Shown here one piece after another: positions 35,297 through 47,400 of a DNA stretch of 64,000 nucleotides (the stretch's first letter is position 1; every line of letters starts with the position of its first letter). The position numbers and the translations under genes were made by a program. Origin of the DNA: Euonymus europaeus. Its lineage: Eukaryota; Streptophyta; Magnoliopsida; Celastrales; Celastraceae. The DNA is taken from NCBI GenBank assembly GCA_963580455.1, contig OY756972.1, positions 21,157,001 to 21,221,000 of the forward strand, given 5' to 3'. The notes below the pieces were generated by a model. It saw nothing but the letters and a program-made list of their open reading frames with translations. It was not told the origin of the DNA and searched no databases.

Positions 35297-36256
35297 TGAT
35301 GGTAACCTGTGAATGTGATGAGGATTATTTTTGCTAATAATAAAAAATATATTGCATCCTCTTTTATTTTACTTGCATTTGTATTTACGTTTTATTTGCG
35401 AGCTTAATTCTGCCGAAATCCAATAGAGACTGAACTGGAGATGCTTCATATTATGGTCAATATTGTTGAATTTGGTATGGTTGAGGATGAGAGAGCTAGA
35501 GGATCGAGGATGGGATCTTGATTGGAGTTGCATGCGGAGATGGAGCTGAGGCTGTTGCTTGGGCGAGTGGCAGTGTTGGTGGGGGTAGAGGTCACGGCGG
35601 AGGTAGTACTGCAGGGGATAGAAGCCATGGCCGCGGTGGCGAGGGGTGGGTTTGTGGTTTTTCGAAGTCATCGAAGAAGAAGAGTCAGTTTGTTATTTGT
35701 TGCTGATTTTCAGACACGTGTAAACGTGGGACTTACTGCTTTCTTTCTTCCCATTGGTCCACGTTTAATTCAGAATAAGAAAATAAATTGTAAAGTATTT
35801 GTTTGCCCCTGATAATACTGAAGGTCTGAACAAGGGACAATGTACTCATCCATACAGAATAAGCCAAATTTGCGAGATATATATAAGCCAAAGAGTCGAG
35901 ATATACAATGATAAGAGCAGTCGCCTGTTTCGTCCAGTGAGATTTGCTGGGGAGTCATATTGTGGAGGAGGATAAAATTTACAGTCAAAAAGTTAATAAT
36001 AGACTAGCAATCTGTGATGAAAGTAGTTATCTTGTACGAAAGTACTGCGAATGTCAAAGGAGAGGGTTGGTGCGGCGAGATTTGAGGAGGTATATCTGAT
36101 CTGATATTTCAAACCGTTTAAGATGGAATGTACACGTATGTCATGATCCAATCAAAATAAAAAGGCAAAAAGGAGGGATATGTGCAGATGTCGCGATGCA
36201 GTGAAAGATGATGTAAGCGAGACAAGGGACAACCTGTCGAGGTCGAAAATATTAAT
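35297..36256. other. Spacer with a short glycine-rich frame
   Basis: Between 35,520 and 35,680 a GC-richer patch encodes a glycine-rich frame on the plus strand (ASGSVGGGRGHGGGSTAGD) with no convincing start. It may be a remnant of a glycine-rich protein exon. The rest is AT-rich and unassigned. Confidence 0.3.
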
Positions 36257-36635
36257 GGGTCAACACAAATCTGTATTGAAATATCTATTTTTTTATATGG
36301 TTGTATTGAAATAGTATGTATTTTGTTGATGTCATTATATTGAGATATGTATTTTGATGATATGAATAATGATGTGACTTGACTTTTTATAATAAAGATG
36401 GAACCCAATCTTGATTTTGGTGTAAATTTGATGGGAATAGTATGAAGGATATGAAAATACTCCGTTGGGTTGGATAATGGTTTTGTATTGAGAGATGTGT
36501 TTTGCTGATGTGACAGTATTGAAATATGTGTTATGCTGATTTGATTGTATTGAGAATTGTGTTTTTGTGAGATAGATGTGGAATCCACTTTTAAAATTTG
36601 TTGGGCCATTAATAACTATACCATTGTAATTGTCC
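36257..36635. mobile_element. Tourist-like MITE, same family as 10.3 kb (opposite orientation)
   Basis: The interior shares AATCTTGATTTTGGTGTAAA, GAGATGTGTTTTGCTGATGTG and TTGATTGTATTGAGA with the element at 62.45 kb, and their complements with that at 10.32 kb. The right end, inverted, reads GGACAATTACAATGGTATAG; the left end GGGTCAACACAAAT is diverged. A TAA follows the right end but the left duplication is not clean, so boundaries are approximate. Confidence 0.65.
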
Positions 36636-36639
36636 TAAT

Positions 36640-37120
36640 ACCTTATGAGCATTAACCAGATCGATGACTGGGCCTATTTTCAGGGCATGGGCTGATTTTT
36701 GGCACTGAGGGATTCTGATGCCAACTACAGTTATGGAATAGATCTGGTTGAGAAAAATCAATAGCAAAACCTGCCAAAAGAAGACGGCGAAAGCCAGTCT
36801 AGGGTTCTATTTTGTTAATTCAACCAAAAGTCCCAAACACAGGAACAACCACCCTACAAAAGGAGCTAGCACTAGGCTAACAACCACACGATAACACAGG
36901 GCCCAAAGCCCACTACAACACAAGCTAAGCAACCTGAAAAGAAAAAGGAACAAAACCAATACAACTCGAAAATAAAAAAGAAAGGATCATTCTTCCACAA
37001 GTCTGAGAGGCTTCTTCCTGGAACGATGGCCTCTCCCCTTCAGCTGAGCATGATCATGGGCCTCTTCATAAGTGAGAGCTAACTCCTGAATTGCATCAGA
37101 TTCACCCACCTCCAAAAACG
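36640..37120 (-). pseudogene. Retroelement-like 3' fragment
   Basis: On the minus strand an open stretch ends ESDAIQELALTYEEAHDHAQ, then RGHRSRKKPLRLVEE and a stop near 36,989, followed by a T/G-rich trailer resembling the 3' tail of plant LINEs. A related but decayed trailer (GGCCTATTTTC.AGGGCAT) occurs near 16,980. I cannot identify the element class with certainty. Confidence 0.35.
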
Positions 37121-37328
37121 TGAAAATTCATTTTAATCAATTTTCGATTCGATCAGAGTCCAAATATTACAGTAAATGCCCTGATCAGGCTAAAGACTGC
37201 TTTGAATTGGTCTTGAAAGAAACTCGTGCAACAGCACATCAAGGGGACATGATATTCCACTTTGGAAATGTCAGATTTTCAGTGATACAGGTCTTTGGAA
37301 GATACATATATCCACCACACGTTTATTA

Positions 37329-39438
37329 TTATACAGAGGATGACTCCATTTCTATGGAAATGAGAAAGCTATGCTCTATGGATTCCTCTGTGGGTTCATC
37401 AACAGCAGGCGCAAATGAAACTTCATCCCTTGATATCTCCGAGTCTCGTTCAACCTGTAAACCCTTTTGAAACTTCATCAATCCTTCTAGCTCCATTGCT
37501 ACCTCTTTCATTGTGGGTCTCTTTTTCCCGCTCAATCTTAAACATCTCATTGCAAGCTTTGCAACACAGTAAATGTCTTCTCTACTACCTTCTTTAACAA
37601 CTCGAGGATGTACGATGTCAAGCATTTTGTCATCATTCATTGAAGAAATAAAGTGTGCAACTAGATTTCTCTCTTCCTCAACTCGATGAAGGGAGATCGG
37701 TTTTTTGCCGGTTAAAAGCTCTACAAGCACAACCCCAAAGCTATATACATCGCTTTTGTCTGAGAATTGACTCGACTGGAAATACTCAGGATCCAAGTAA
37801 CCGAAAGTTCCCTGTACTGCAGTGCTGAAATGAGTTTTATCAAATGGGACTAATCTGGAAGTTCCAAAATCAGATACTTTTGCTCCATGCTTATCATCTA
37901 GCAGGATATTCGAAGATTTGATGTCTCGATGAAAGATGGGAATTGAAGCTGCAGAATGCATGTATGAAACTGCTCCAGCCACTTCACAAGCAATCCTTAA
38001 CCGTTGCTCCCAAGCAATTGTAGATTCTTCATCTTTGTCGTGAATATGCTGGGAAAGGGTTCCATTAGGCACAAATTCATACACTAAGAGAGGGAAATCC
38101 GTTTCCAAACAACATCCTAGCAGCTTCACAATATTTCGATGATTTATTAGTGACAGAATGACTACTTCATTAACAAATTGCTGAATTTGGCTTCTGTCAA
38201 TTTCTTTTGACCTTTTAACAGCAACAATGCTACCATCAGGCAACATACCTTTATAAACCATGCCATAGCCTCCCTGACCAAGCAACCTACTCTGGTTGTA
38301 GTTGTCTGTGGCTCTTTGGAGTTCTTCTTCAGTGAATATCTTTCCTTTCCCAGTAGTCCCATGAGATGCTAACTTTTGTTGTAACAATATGCCTCCATTT
38401 TGCTTAAACAATTTCTCCTTCCGAATCCTATTTCTTCTTGCCTTTGCAACTCTATATAGATAGTAACCAAGAAGACAGACACACAAGAATCCCATACCAA
38501 TGCCAACACCTGAAGCAAAAAAGCAAACCATTATGTCCATAAATAATCGTAAAGCGAAAAATGGCAAGTAAATTAAGATTTGTAATGATATCCGTCATTA
38601 GAGATTACATACCTAATAGAACGGCACCTTTTGTTGAAATTTTTTTACTACGCTGAATGCACCGGATACCTTCCTGAGATGCAAGATACCCATTGGGACA
38701 ATAGCAATAAAAACTTTCTGGATTTTCATTGCAACTCTTGCTGTTGAGTGGGATCAGTAGAGGTGTAAGAGGGTAGATGGTATCATTTTCAGAGAGCATG
38801 TTTGCCTCCAATATGCTTCTCTCACTAACCCTGAATGCCACCCCAATTGATCTGACGGAATCCTCTGGCATCACCTTATAGACAAGCAATGAAGTAACTC
38901 CTTCAGCTGTCTGGTTTTCACTTGGACATGCACATCTAATAGGAATTGTAAACTCTGCACCGATAGGAATTTCTTCAGGGTAATAATAGTTTTGGCCGAT
39001 CAAGGCCTGGCACGTCGTCAGGGCTGTGTAAACTTCCTTGGCTAAGAGGTAATATGTGTTGCCTGCTTGAACAGTGTAAGAAGCATAGTGCTGAAAGATA
39101 TTGCCAGAACAAGAACAATAGACCGGAACTATGATTGATTTGTTGTTGGAAATTTTGTCGTTGGAGGGGATGTTGTTGATTGAGGCTATACTGGGGGCAT
39201 GTGATCCTAAGAGAGAGGCAATCGTGGCGGGCGAATCATAGGGCGGCTTAGCCTGGAAGGAAACAAAGGACTGGCATGACGTCTGAGGGCGATCGCAGCT
39301 GTACCCCTTCGATAGAGCTGTAGTTTCAGTGCAATTGTCAGTTGATTGGTGATAGTAGGGTTGTTGGCCTAATGATGATTGAAGAAGAAGAGAGAAGAAG
39401 ATGAAGATGAAGACGATGCAGACGGAAATCAGTTCCAT
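37329..39438 (-). CDS. Chimeric LysM-EGF-WAK receptor-like kinase, gene B
   Basis: Two exons (38,613-39,438 and 37,329-38,509) join in phase 1 to 668 codons plus stop, with the same architecture as the gene at 29,969-32,069: signal peptide, LysM ectodomain with two CxC pairs (CSC, CAC), EGF-like [17 protein letters not shown], transmembrane helix and WAK-type kinase. [24 protein letters not shown] and DPEY are all intact. Compared with gene A the ectodomain is nearly identical apart from scattered changes (for example EEIPIGAEF against ETMTVGAEL), while the kinase has more replacements, especially at its C-terminal tail. Intron position and phase are the same, so the chimera formed before the tandem duplication. 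Plasma-membrane glycan perception is the likely role, by inference. Confidence 0.95.
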
Positions 39439-40020
39439 GGAGGGGCTGGACTCTCAGACAGATGATGAGTTTGGCGGCTATTTAAGGAGTTGCTTGCGTA
39501 AATTGAACAAGAAGAAGCAGTGCATTTTCAACTTTCATATAGTTGAAGCTGCATACTTATTACGAAATTAGGATGTGATGGAGACACTTGTCTCACAATC
39601 AATGATAAAATTTCAAATGGGTATTCATGTCTGATTTTAATTTGGCCACCACAAGAATTCTTAATTTCAAAGTCAACAAAAAAAAGAAACTTCCAAGAGG
39701 ACCAAACTCGTATAAAAGAATCGGAAGCTGACAAAAGAGAAAAGATCAGACGCGAGTTAAATATTCAACAATTATTGAACGCTACCAACCCAAGTCCACA
39801 GCCAAATTTCTCGACTTTGCAATCAGAAACAGAGTTGGAATGCACAGGTGTCTCGCACGATGCTCAGCTCTTAAAGGAACCCTAAAGGGAAGAGATACAG
39901 GAAGCAGAGGCAACGGTCATAAGACTCTGACAAATAACGTAAACAAAGGACAAGACATATTTAAAAAAAAAAAAAGAGGAGATAATAAAATGATGTCGTG
40001 CAAAACACTTAACACCCCTC
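39439..40020. promoter_or_regulatory. Upstream region of LysM-WAK gene B
   Basis: Non-coding sequence upstream of the start at 39,438. On the minus strand it includes purine- and AT-rich tracts. No specific regulatory motif is firmly called. Confidence 0.35.
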
Positions 40021-40026
40021 TCAAGC

Positions 40027-40270
40027 TTAACATGGTTTGTCTACCATGTGAAGCTTGGACATAAATTCATGGAGCTTGAGAAAAGACATAGGCTTTGTAA
40101 ACATGTCAGCTGGTTGATGAACAGTGCAAATGTGCTTCAACTCGAGCATTTTCTTCTGAACTCTTTCTCTAACAAAATGACAATCTATTTCTATATGCTT
40201 CGTTCTCTCGTGATATACCGGATTATTTGTAATATGGATAGCAGCCCGGCCTGCTGTCACAGAATAATGG
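40027..40270 (-). pseudogene. Ty1/copia RNase H C-terminal fragment
   Basis: The minus strand encodes [20 protein letters not shown], then [10 protein letters not shown] and [20 protein letters not shown], the end of copia polyproteins ([21 protein letters not shown]..ADIFTKxL). No other pol segments or LTR are seen nearby. It abuts the truncated start of the F-box pseudogene. Confidence 0.88.
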
Positions 40271-40329
40271 AATAGGTTTCTGAATATGATTCTGCAACTC
40301 ACCTAACACTGCATTAATCCATATTCACT

Positions 40330-41083
40330 CGTGCAAGACACCTTAACAACATATGCTCTTGGTTTCGGCTTCGATTCTCTTTCGTGCGATTACAAGGTCT
40401 TCATGCTTGCATATCTCAAGACAAAATATGGGGTTTACTCCTCTTCTCGACCTACTGTGAATGTGGTATTCTCTTAATACAAATTCTTGGAGAGACGTTA
40501 GTGCAACTGCGCTTTCGTATAGAGTGGTCGAGTTTCTCTGGACTCAGGTTTTCGTGAATGGGCTGTTCATTGGATCGCGTCCACCCATGATATCGGACTT
40601 GAACGATTTAATAAAAGCCCTTGCGGCAATTTTATTTTGAGGTTTGATCTGTCACACTAGGTGTTTGATAAAATGTCTCTTCCAGAGAGTTTGGTATCTA
40701 GCATTCAGCATAAACTGCCTATTGTCCTCCTTGGTGAACGACTCTCCGTTGTGCAGTTCCATAGGCATGGCTATAATGCCTGTTCCATATGGATGACGAA
40801 GGAGTATTGTGTGACGGAGTCTTGGACTAAATGGTTGGAAATAGGTTTGTGGTATGAAATCCCTGTTCGACAACGATTAGTCACGAGAAACTTGGGGAAA
40901 GTTTTGGGTTTGCGGGAAAATGGTCAATTAGTATTGGAAATGAATGATGGGCGAGTGTCTTTTTATCATCCAGAGATACAAATGGTCAAAAATCTTGAAA
41001 TTCATGGCTTAGAAGACTCATTTTTTTTTGACAGTTTTGAGGAGAGCCTAGTGTTGCTTGGCAGAGGGCGGAGAATTTGAAGA
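40330..41083 (+). pseudogene. F-box protein (FBA-type C-terminal domain), broken
   Basis: The plus strand reads YALGFGFDSLSCDYKVFMLA, a frame change near 40,470, NTNSWRDVSATALSYRVVEF, a stop at about 40,640, FDLSH, a TAG at about 40,657, then VFDKMSLPESLV, CSIWMTKEYCVTESWTKWLE and YVESLVLL-like FEESLVLLGR with stop at 41,080. This is the F-box-associated interaction domain of plant FBA proteins, which recruits substrates to SCF ubiquitin ligases. The N-terminal F-box itself is missing; its place is taken by the copia fragment. With one frame change and two stops it cannot make a full protein. Confidence 0.82.
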
Positions 41084-41472
41084 GAGAATGCTTTCAATCA
41101 AAAAAGAGGAAGAGAATATTGTAAAGCAGCCGAGAAGAAGAGGTATGACTACTCCACAACGTGCAAATTCTGAGGAACGAATGAATGAATAGTTGCAAGA
41201 TGAAGTTGGCTATGGTTTCAAGTAATTAGGTTTTGTGTAGTATTGGGTGTTCTATATTCTGTATACAACTTATCTTGATTCCAGCAGATGTAAACTTTCT
41301 CACTTTTGCTCACACTACTCGTCTGCTACGCATCTTTGCAGTGGTGACCCAAATCAAACTATGAGACGACCTTTCTGTAACGGGGATCCTGCAATGACGG
41401 GACCCTCGTACACTAAATTGTCACATATCTGTTGTATATGTACAATGTAAACGAACTGGTCAATCAAATGGT
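41084..41472. other. Spacer and 3'UTR of the PLD zeta gene
   Basis: Contains a basic frame just after the F-box pseudogene (KRGRENIVKQPRRRGM) that may be its decayed tail, then unassigned sequence and the PLD 3'UTR. Confidence 0.35.
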
Positions 41473-44400
41473 CTAGTGAAATACTTGAGGAGATGCATAG
41501 AACTCACTCTCATTGAAAACTGGTCTAAGATCTTCTTCGCACATAAAATCCAAGGGGAAGCAAACAAGATGGCCCTTCACCGACTTGAGTCTCTCCATTG
41601 GGTCTGTTACCCTCACTTCTCCAGTTTCGGAAGGTTCTAACTTCTCAGGGGCCATTCCTAAGTCAATGGTGGTGTGCCCATGTTTCTCCTTCCACCGCGC
41701 CATGCTTTGTCTCAGAGCAGCTCTGCATTTGATGTCAATATGAGAATGAGTAGTAGCACATGGATGGGGAAGAAAGAAAAAATAACAATTGACGTCTAGT
41801 TGTACCTGGAGTGTATTTGTTCATTGGGGATACAAGCAAAGACTTCATCGTATATCGCAGTATTTGTCTGCAGAAAGTGAATGTGGAATTCTAGTAAATG
41901 CATATGTGAACATGAATGTCGAGCATTAGTTTGTTTTTCTTTTTCCAGAAGACTGAATTAAAGCTAGGATCATTTTTGCAACATCAGAAACTTGATACAT
42001 TGTTACGGACAAACCCATAGAAAATTAGAAAGACAACATCGCTCTTACCTTTGATGTTGCTAACCATAAATCCTTAAAAGTTGCCTCCAAAACAGGATCA
42101 CTGATTTGATCAATCTGATGAAAGCAGAACAGATGCATTTTAGTGGCAGAATTGTTGTTGGCAGTTTATCGATTAATATGTGCATGGAGAAAAGTGATTG
42201 TCTATGAATAAGAGGAAGTGACAAGTCTTATTAGATGTTGATCAACTATAGCTGACCTCTCCTGGATGAAGACCAAGATGCTCAGACCACAGTGAGCATC
42301 GCAGACTGTAAGAAAATTTTCCAGCTTTCCAAGGCTTTCCATTCATAGATGAATCAACAAACTCCTTATCTTCAATAAGGACCCCAATCTGCAACAACAA
42401 CGCTAGCATTACTATATTTTACTACCATTTTGGCGATGACAATGATGACAGATCAAAGAAACCTCTGTAAGAAAATAGCTGAGTAATGCACTTTTGTAGA
42501 GACTCCTGTTTTTTGGATAATAATAAACTTTTGCTCCAAGTCAAGAAAAAAAAGTGACATGGGAAAATCACAAAATGGAGTTTATTCCACTTATTTGAGC
42601 TAATTTATGAATTGGTAAAAGAGAGTGATGATACGTAAAAGTTTGTTCTCAAGAATCGAGATGAAAAATAAATGCACCTCTGAGTCCCTTGATCCAAGCA
42701 AACTCCTATCATTAACATTAGACGATCCAATCAAGGCAGCACGGTCGTCTATTATCATCAGTTTGCTATGAACATAAACCTGTATGAAAAGTAAGACACG
42801 TTTTCCCGCATAGTAAGTTTTTCAATGGAGTGAAGTAAGCTAAATCTGTCACTAATCAATCAAACACTTGGGAGGGAAAATGAAAAATACGAAAGAGGAC
42901 TAAGGTAGAGATCATGATGCATGATGATACCTGACTTGTTGCCACTGGGCCACCATCAAAAAGTCTACCATATGCTCTCAGACCATAAAAAGAAATATAG
43001 TCGCATGTTTTAGGGCCAAGAACCTCATTAAGATTATGTAATATTGAAGTCTTTTCTCTTGAAATGGTCCGATACTGCCAATGCATTATTGCTCTCACTG
43101 TTGCAGCCCCACCATCATCCACACCCCCCTGTATTATGAATAAAGAAAATGCTAAGTATTTCTGTATTTGAAATTTACGTTCCGAAAACAAGATTTTGAA
43201 GAGTACCTGGAAGCCTGGTAAGAGTGGTATGACAACAATTACCCTAAAACACTGTTGTTCTTTGTGTGCTTGCAAAATACGGTTATATAAGGCGTCTAGT
43301 ACTCGGTTTTGGATAACATCGTCTCCAGAAAGACCAGATATGAAAAATTGATTCTGGAAGAAACCATCAGCGACAACAAAATAGTCAGAAGAAGAACAAA
43401 GAATTAGTTCAGCAAGTACACAGACACCATCACCCGAATAAATATATGTCCAACAGGACTCTGCTAAATCGAGTATATAAAAGACTAAAACACTTGAGTT
43501 ATCAGCTTTATAGTTTACAAGTGAATTCAGAGGAGATTCGTAGCTCAAAAATTTTAAGGCCGCAGAGAAAAAGGGGAAGGAAGTATAATTGTGCCATCCA
43601 CCAAGCAACCAGTTATTAATGTGATCAAAGTATAACAAACCAGACATTGAGTCCCATTGTTGCAGGTGTGAGGTCAAAGTTAAAAAAAATACTGCACAGA
43701 CCGAAGTTTAACAGGAGGTTCATAGAAAACATGAGGCCGTATCGCCATGGACATATTGATATTGAACAAGTACTGTAATTGGTGATATCCTCCAAAGTCC
43801 ACAAAAAAACTGCAGCATGATTTTATTATCCAAGATAAATATAAATTTTTAAGTAATAAGGATGAAGTAAATCTTCACAATCCAGGGCATACTTAACAAT
43901 TAAAGGACCCCTACAAGCTTTTAATCCAATGTCCACATATATGTTTGAGCTATGGCAGAAAAAATAAAGGGAATAAGTTAGTAAAAGCTCACATACCTCA
44001 ATATAGACAAAATGCTCTGCTTTCTCAATGAGAGAACAATAAGCTCTGTGAATGCTTTCTTCTGTTTGACATGTACCAGCAGACCACTGGCTGACACTTC
44101 TGATAACCTGCACATAACAGGGATATTAATTGATGACTACATGAAGCATAAATTTGGCAGGGCGGAAAAGAATTCTGAGTTCTAACAATTTGTATGAGCA
44201 ATTGAGCATGCAACGGTCTTCTTTTACCATGAGATGACGCCCTCCCTACACATTATGTAAAAGCATGATGCTGGCATAAAAATTCTTATTTTCCCTTTTC
44301 ATAACTCTAAATGTCAGTCAATATGCTGAATTCCCACTATGCAAAACCTCATCACTCTCGACAATTTATTGCAAATCACTTTCCCAAATTTAATCTTTTG

Positions 44401-47400
44401 GCGGTTGCAACAGTGGAACAATTTACAATCAATCAGCATATAGGAGAAAAAAGTTACTTATGAATTATCAAGTATACTTCAAAAATTCTCTGATTTAAAA
44501 TTTGCATCAATAAGAGAAGTAAAATGTGAATTCTAACCTGACAGCTGCAAGAACTAAGTGGTCCAATTTGTCCGTATACACCAACAAAAGCATTATGATC
44601 ACCTTCCTCTGATGTTTCTGACTCCTCATCTGAAACTTTTGAGCCAGACTGCCCCTGTATATTTTGATGTGTTTCACTATGAAGATCCATAAAATCAAGT
44701 TCGTCAACAGAAGTTTTCATCTCTGCAGTGGCAACTGAAGGTTCATGTTTTGACTTCTGAAATGAGGATGAGTAACATCCATGTACTCCATTTGGCAGAT
44801 CATCATGACGATGATTCATTTTCTGGACATTTAACTTCTGGTCTACATCGGAAGCCACCTGCCCACTAGCTTCTTGAGGCAAGAGCAGAGGAATATCTTC
44901 TAATGGTGATTGTGAGCTGAAGGAATTCTGTCTGCTGACTCTTTTCTGGTTTTCTACTGAATTCTTGGTTTCGATATCTCTCTCTCCCCTTTGTCCCATG
45001 TAATGAGGGAGCACCATGTGATGGTGAGGCATAAGCAAAGGAATTGTGTGTTCATTTGGAGCTTTATTTCTCTGATAAATGATATATCTTAGTTATTTAG
45101 AGTTATTAGCATATAACACAGATAGCAAATATCAAACAAGTGTATAAGTGATGAAAAAGTAACCTTGGCATGGTTCCAGCGTTGAACAAAGTGCCTGGCA
45201 ACGTCACGACAAAGTGGTCCTCGCAAAGCACAGTGGACGTCATGCCATGGCATGCGTGGATACTTTTGACGGTCCAGTTCATCTTTCAATGAGTCCTCCC
45301 AAGAATTTGGTTCAGATTCTCTGATGATTGATAAATGAATAATCTTTAGTAGCAGAAGGTTGTGAAACATCTACCAAATGCTTCCAAATCCAATCAAGAA
45401 AATGGAGGGCTGGTAACGGTCTACATTATTATAGTGCATCAATGATAACTGTCCCATCAAACCCATATATATAAACTTAAAATATGTAATACAAGTACAA
45501 TTCTAAAGTAGCACAAGGTTCAGTAAAGTTGTTGAAATCAGAGCACTTATCCCAAATCATTCTACTGACAAACATAAAGAAGAAATCACCTTGGATTGTA
45601 ATAGTCCTTTCCAGGCCATATACGAGGTGGGCAATCCCCAACTTTATGCTCAACTGTGTCATAACGCCCGAAGCATAAATCCAAGCCTCCACTGAAGCAG
45701 ATCTGATAATCAATAATAACAAGCTTTTCATGGTGTGACCTGTATGTGACCAAATATAGTCAATGCAGAAGCAAGGTTGAAGTTAAAAAGACTATACAGA
45801 TTTAAATTCCCATAATCTTCTAAAGTCCAATCACAATGCCTCTAACAAATTCAAGCAATTTAATAAACAAATTAAGTGCATACCATAGATATACACCAGT
45901 TGAGAAATGGTCTGGATACCTCAGTACCCTCACATTCTCATGGATGCTAGCAAGCCTTTTCTTACTGTACACACTGTTGATCTTTAAAGCGATGGAAACC
46001 TCCTTATAGAGAAGAATGTATATCTACATGTTCATAACTTTAGAAGTTATTGAGCAGAAAATAGAAAGTAATAATTGAATCATAATGTTGACGAAAAAGA
46101 GATCAAAGCTTTACAAATCTGTAGTTAATAAAGTCATGAAATGATGATATTCTAAGAGAAAAATGTTATATCATGTGAAAAGATCCATCATTCCATCGAC
46201 CCTTGAGGTCATCGTAGAATACAAAATCGAACATTATATGTTTGTCAACAACAATACGAGATGTGAATTTTCACCTGCACCCCTTCCTTAGCTTTTGTTG
46301 ACAATAAAGCGTCAAGCCGGGAGGAAGAATGACTTTGAAAAGGACGTTTCAGATATAGCTCGGGGCAAAGCCACCAGCCAGTAATGAGTATCTGTAAGAA
46401 AGTTTTGAGTATTAGGCCATGCTTTAAACACACAGGCGCATATATTGAATGCCTTACGAGCATTAGCATGGGAAAATTAACCTCTGATTTGGCATTCTCT
46501 ATGGCGAGAGCAATTGCTTCAAAAGCTGCTTGCCCATCTATAAACCATTGAGCCTGACTACCATCCTCAGTCAAACCCCTATGGGGAGCAAAGGAACCAA
46601 AACGATGAGGATTACACCAACCTTCGGGAAAGCCTTGACCCGCATCATTAATTACAGCAACCCAGTCCTTGACTTTACAATTACTTGTAGTTCTTAATTT
46701 TACGCTCTGATTTCCACAAGTAACCTTTAGAGAATCACAAATATTGTTAGCCAATTTAGAAGAAAAATATATATGCAGAACTTGAACGTTAACAATGTTA
46801 GCTACGATCCATAATAGTAGATTGATCTTCAATAGTTTTCTATCTATAACACAATTTAAAAGTAAGTAGAAGGCCACTTAAAAGCAACTAAGGGCACACA
46901 AAAAAATACTAAAATCTGATTACCGTTGAGTTTCCGGAAAAAAGAAAGAAAAAGCTTCACCTTGAATGCATAACGCAAAGGATTCCGTTCTTTAATCTGG
47001 TTTGCTAAGTATACTTTAGACTCCTTGTTCTCATCGGCAGCAGGTAGGACATCAAAGACAATTATGTCTAGAAGTTTGGTGTCAGAAGGATCTTCCAGAA
47101 AGGCCAAGAACCCAGGTTTGAGGACAGCCCACACCTACATACAGATAGATTGAGGCTTAGCATGCACTGAAAGTAGCTTAGAGAGGGAAGATATCAAGCA
47201 TAATTAGCTTGTTATCACTTAAAACATAGGAAAATTTGGCACAAATTGTAAGATTATATGCTATACAATTGTACCTTAAAAAAATCGGCTTGGTTTTCAT
47301 CAGAAAGTCTACCTTTCATAGCATGTGATCGAGTTAATGATTTAAGATCAATGTTCATTATATGCCTAACTAAACATCTCCTACACATGCTGCAAATGAC

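Noticed and set aside
35518..35812. Glycine-rich protein gene on the plus strand
   Set aside because: No ATG context or signal peptide, and three frames are open because of GC-rich low complexity; kept only as a note in the spacer entry.
37120..37470. Plus-strand open frame of 116 codons
   Set aside because: It runs antisense into the 3' end of LysM-WAK gene B.
38162..38362. Minus-strand frame inside gene B
   Set aside because: It is an out-of-frame shadow of the kinase exon.
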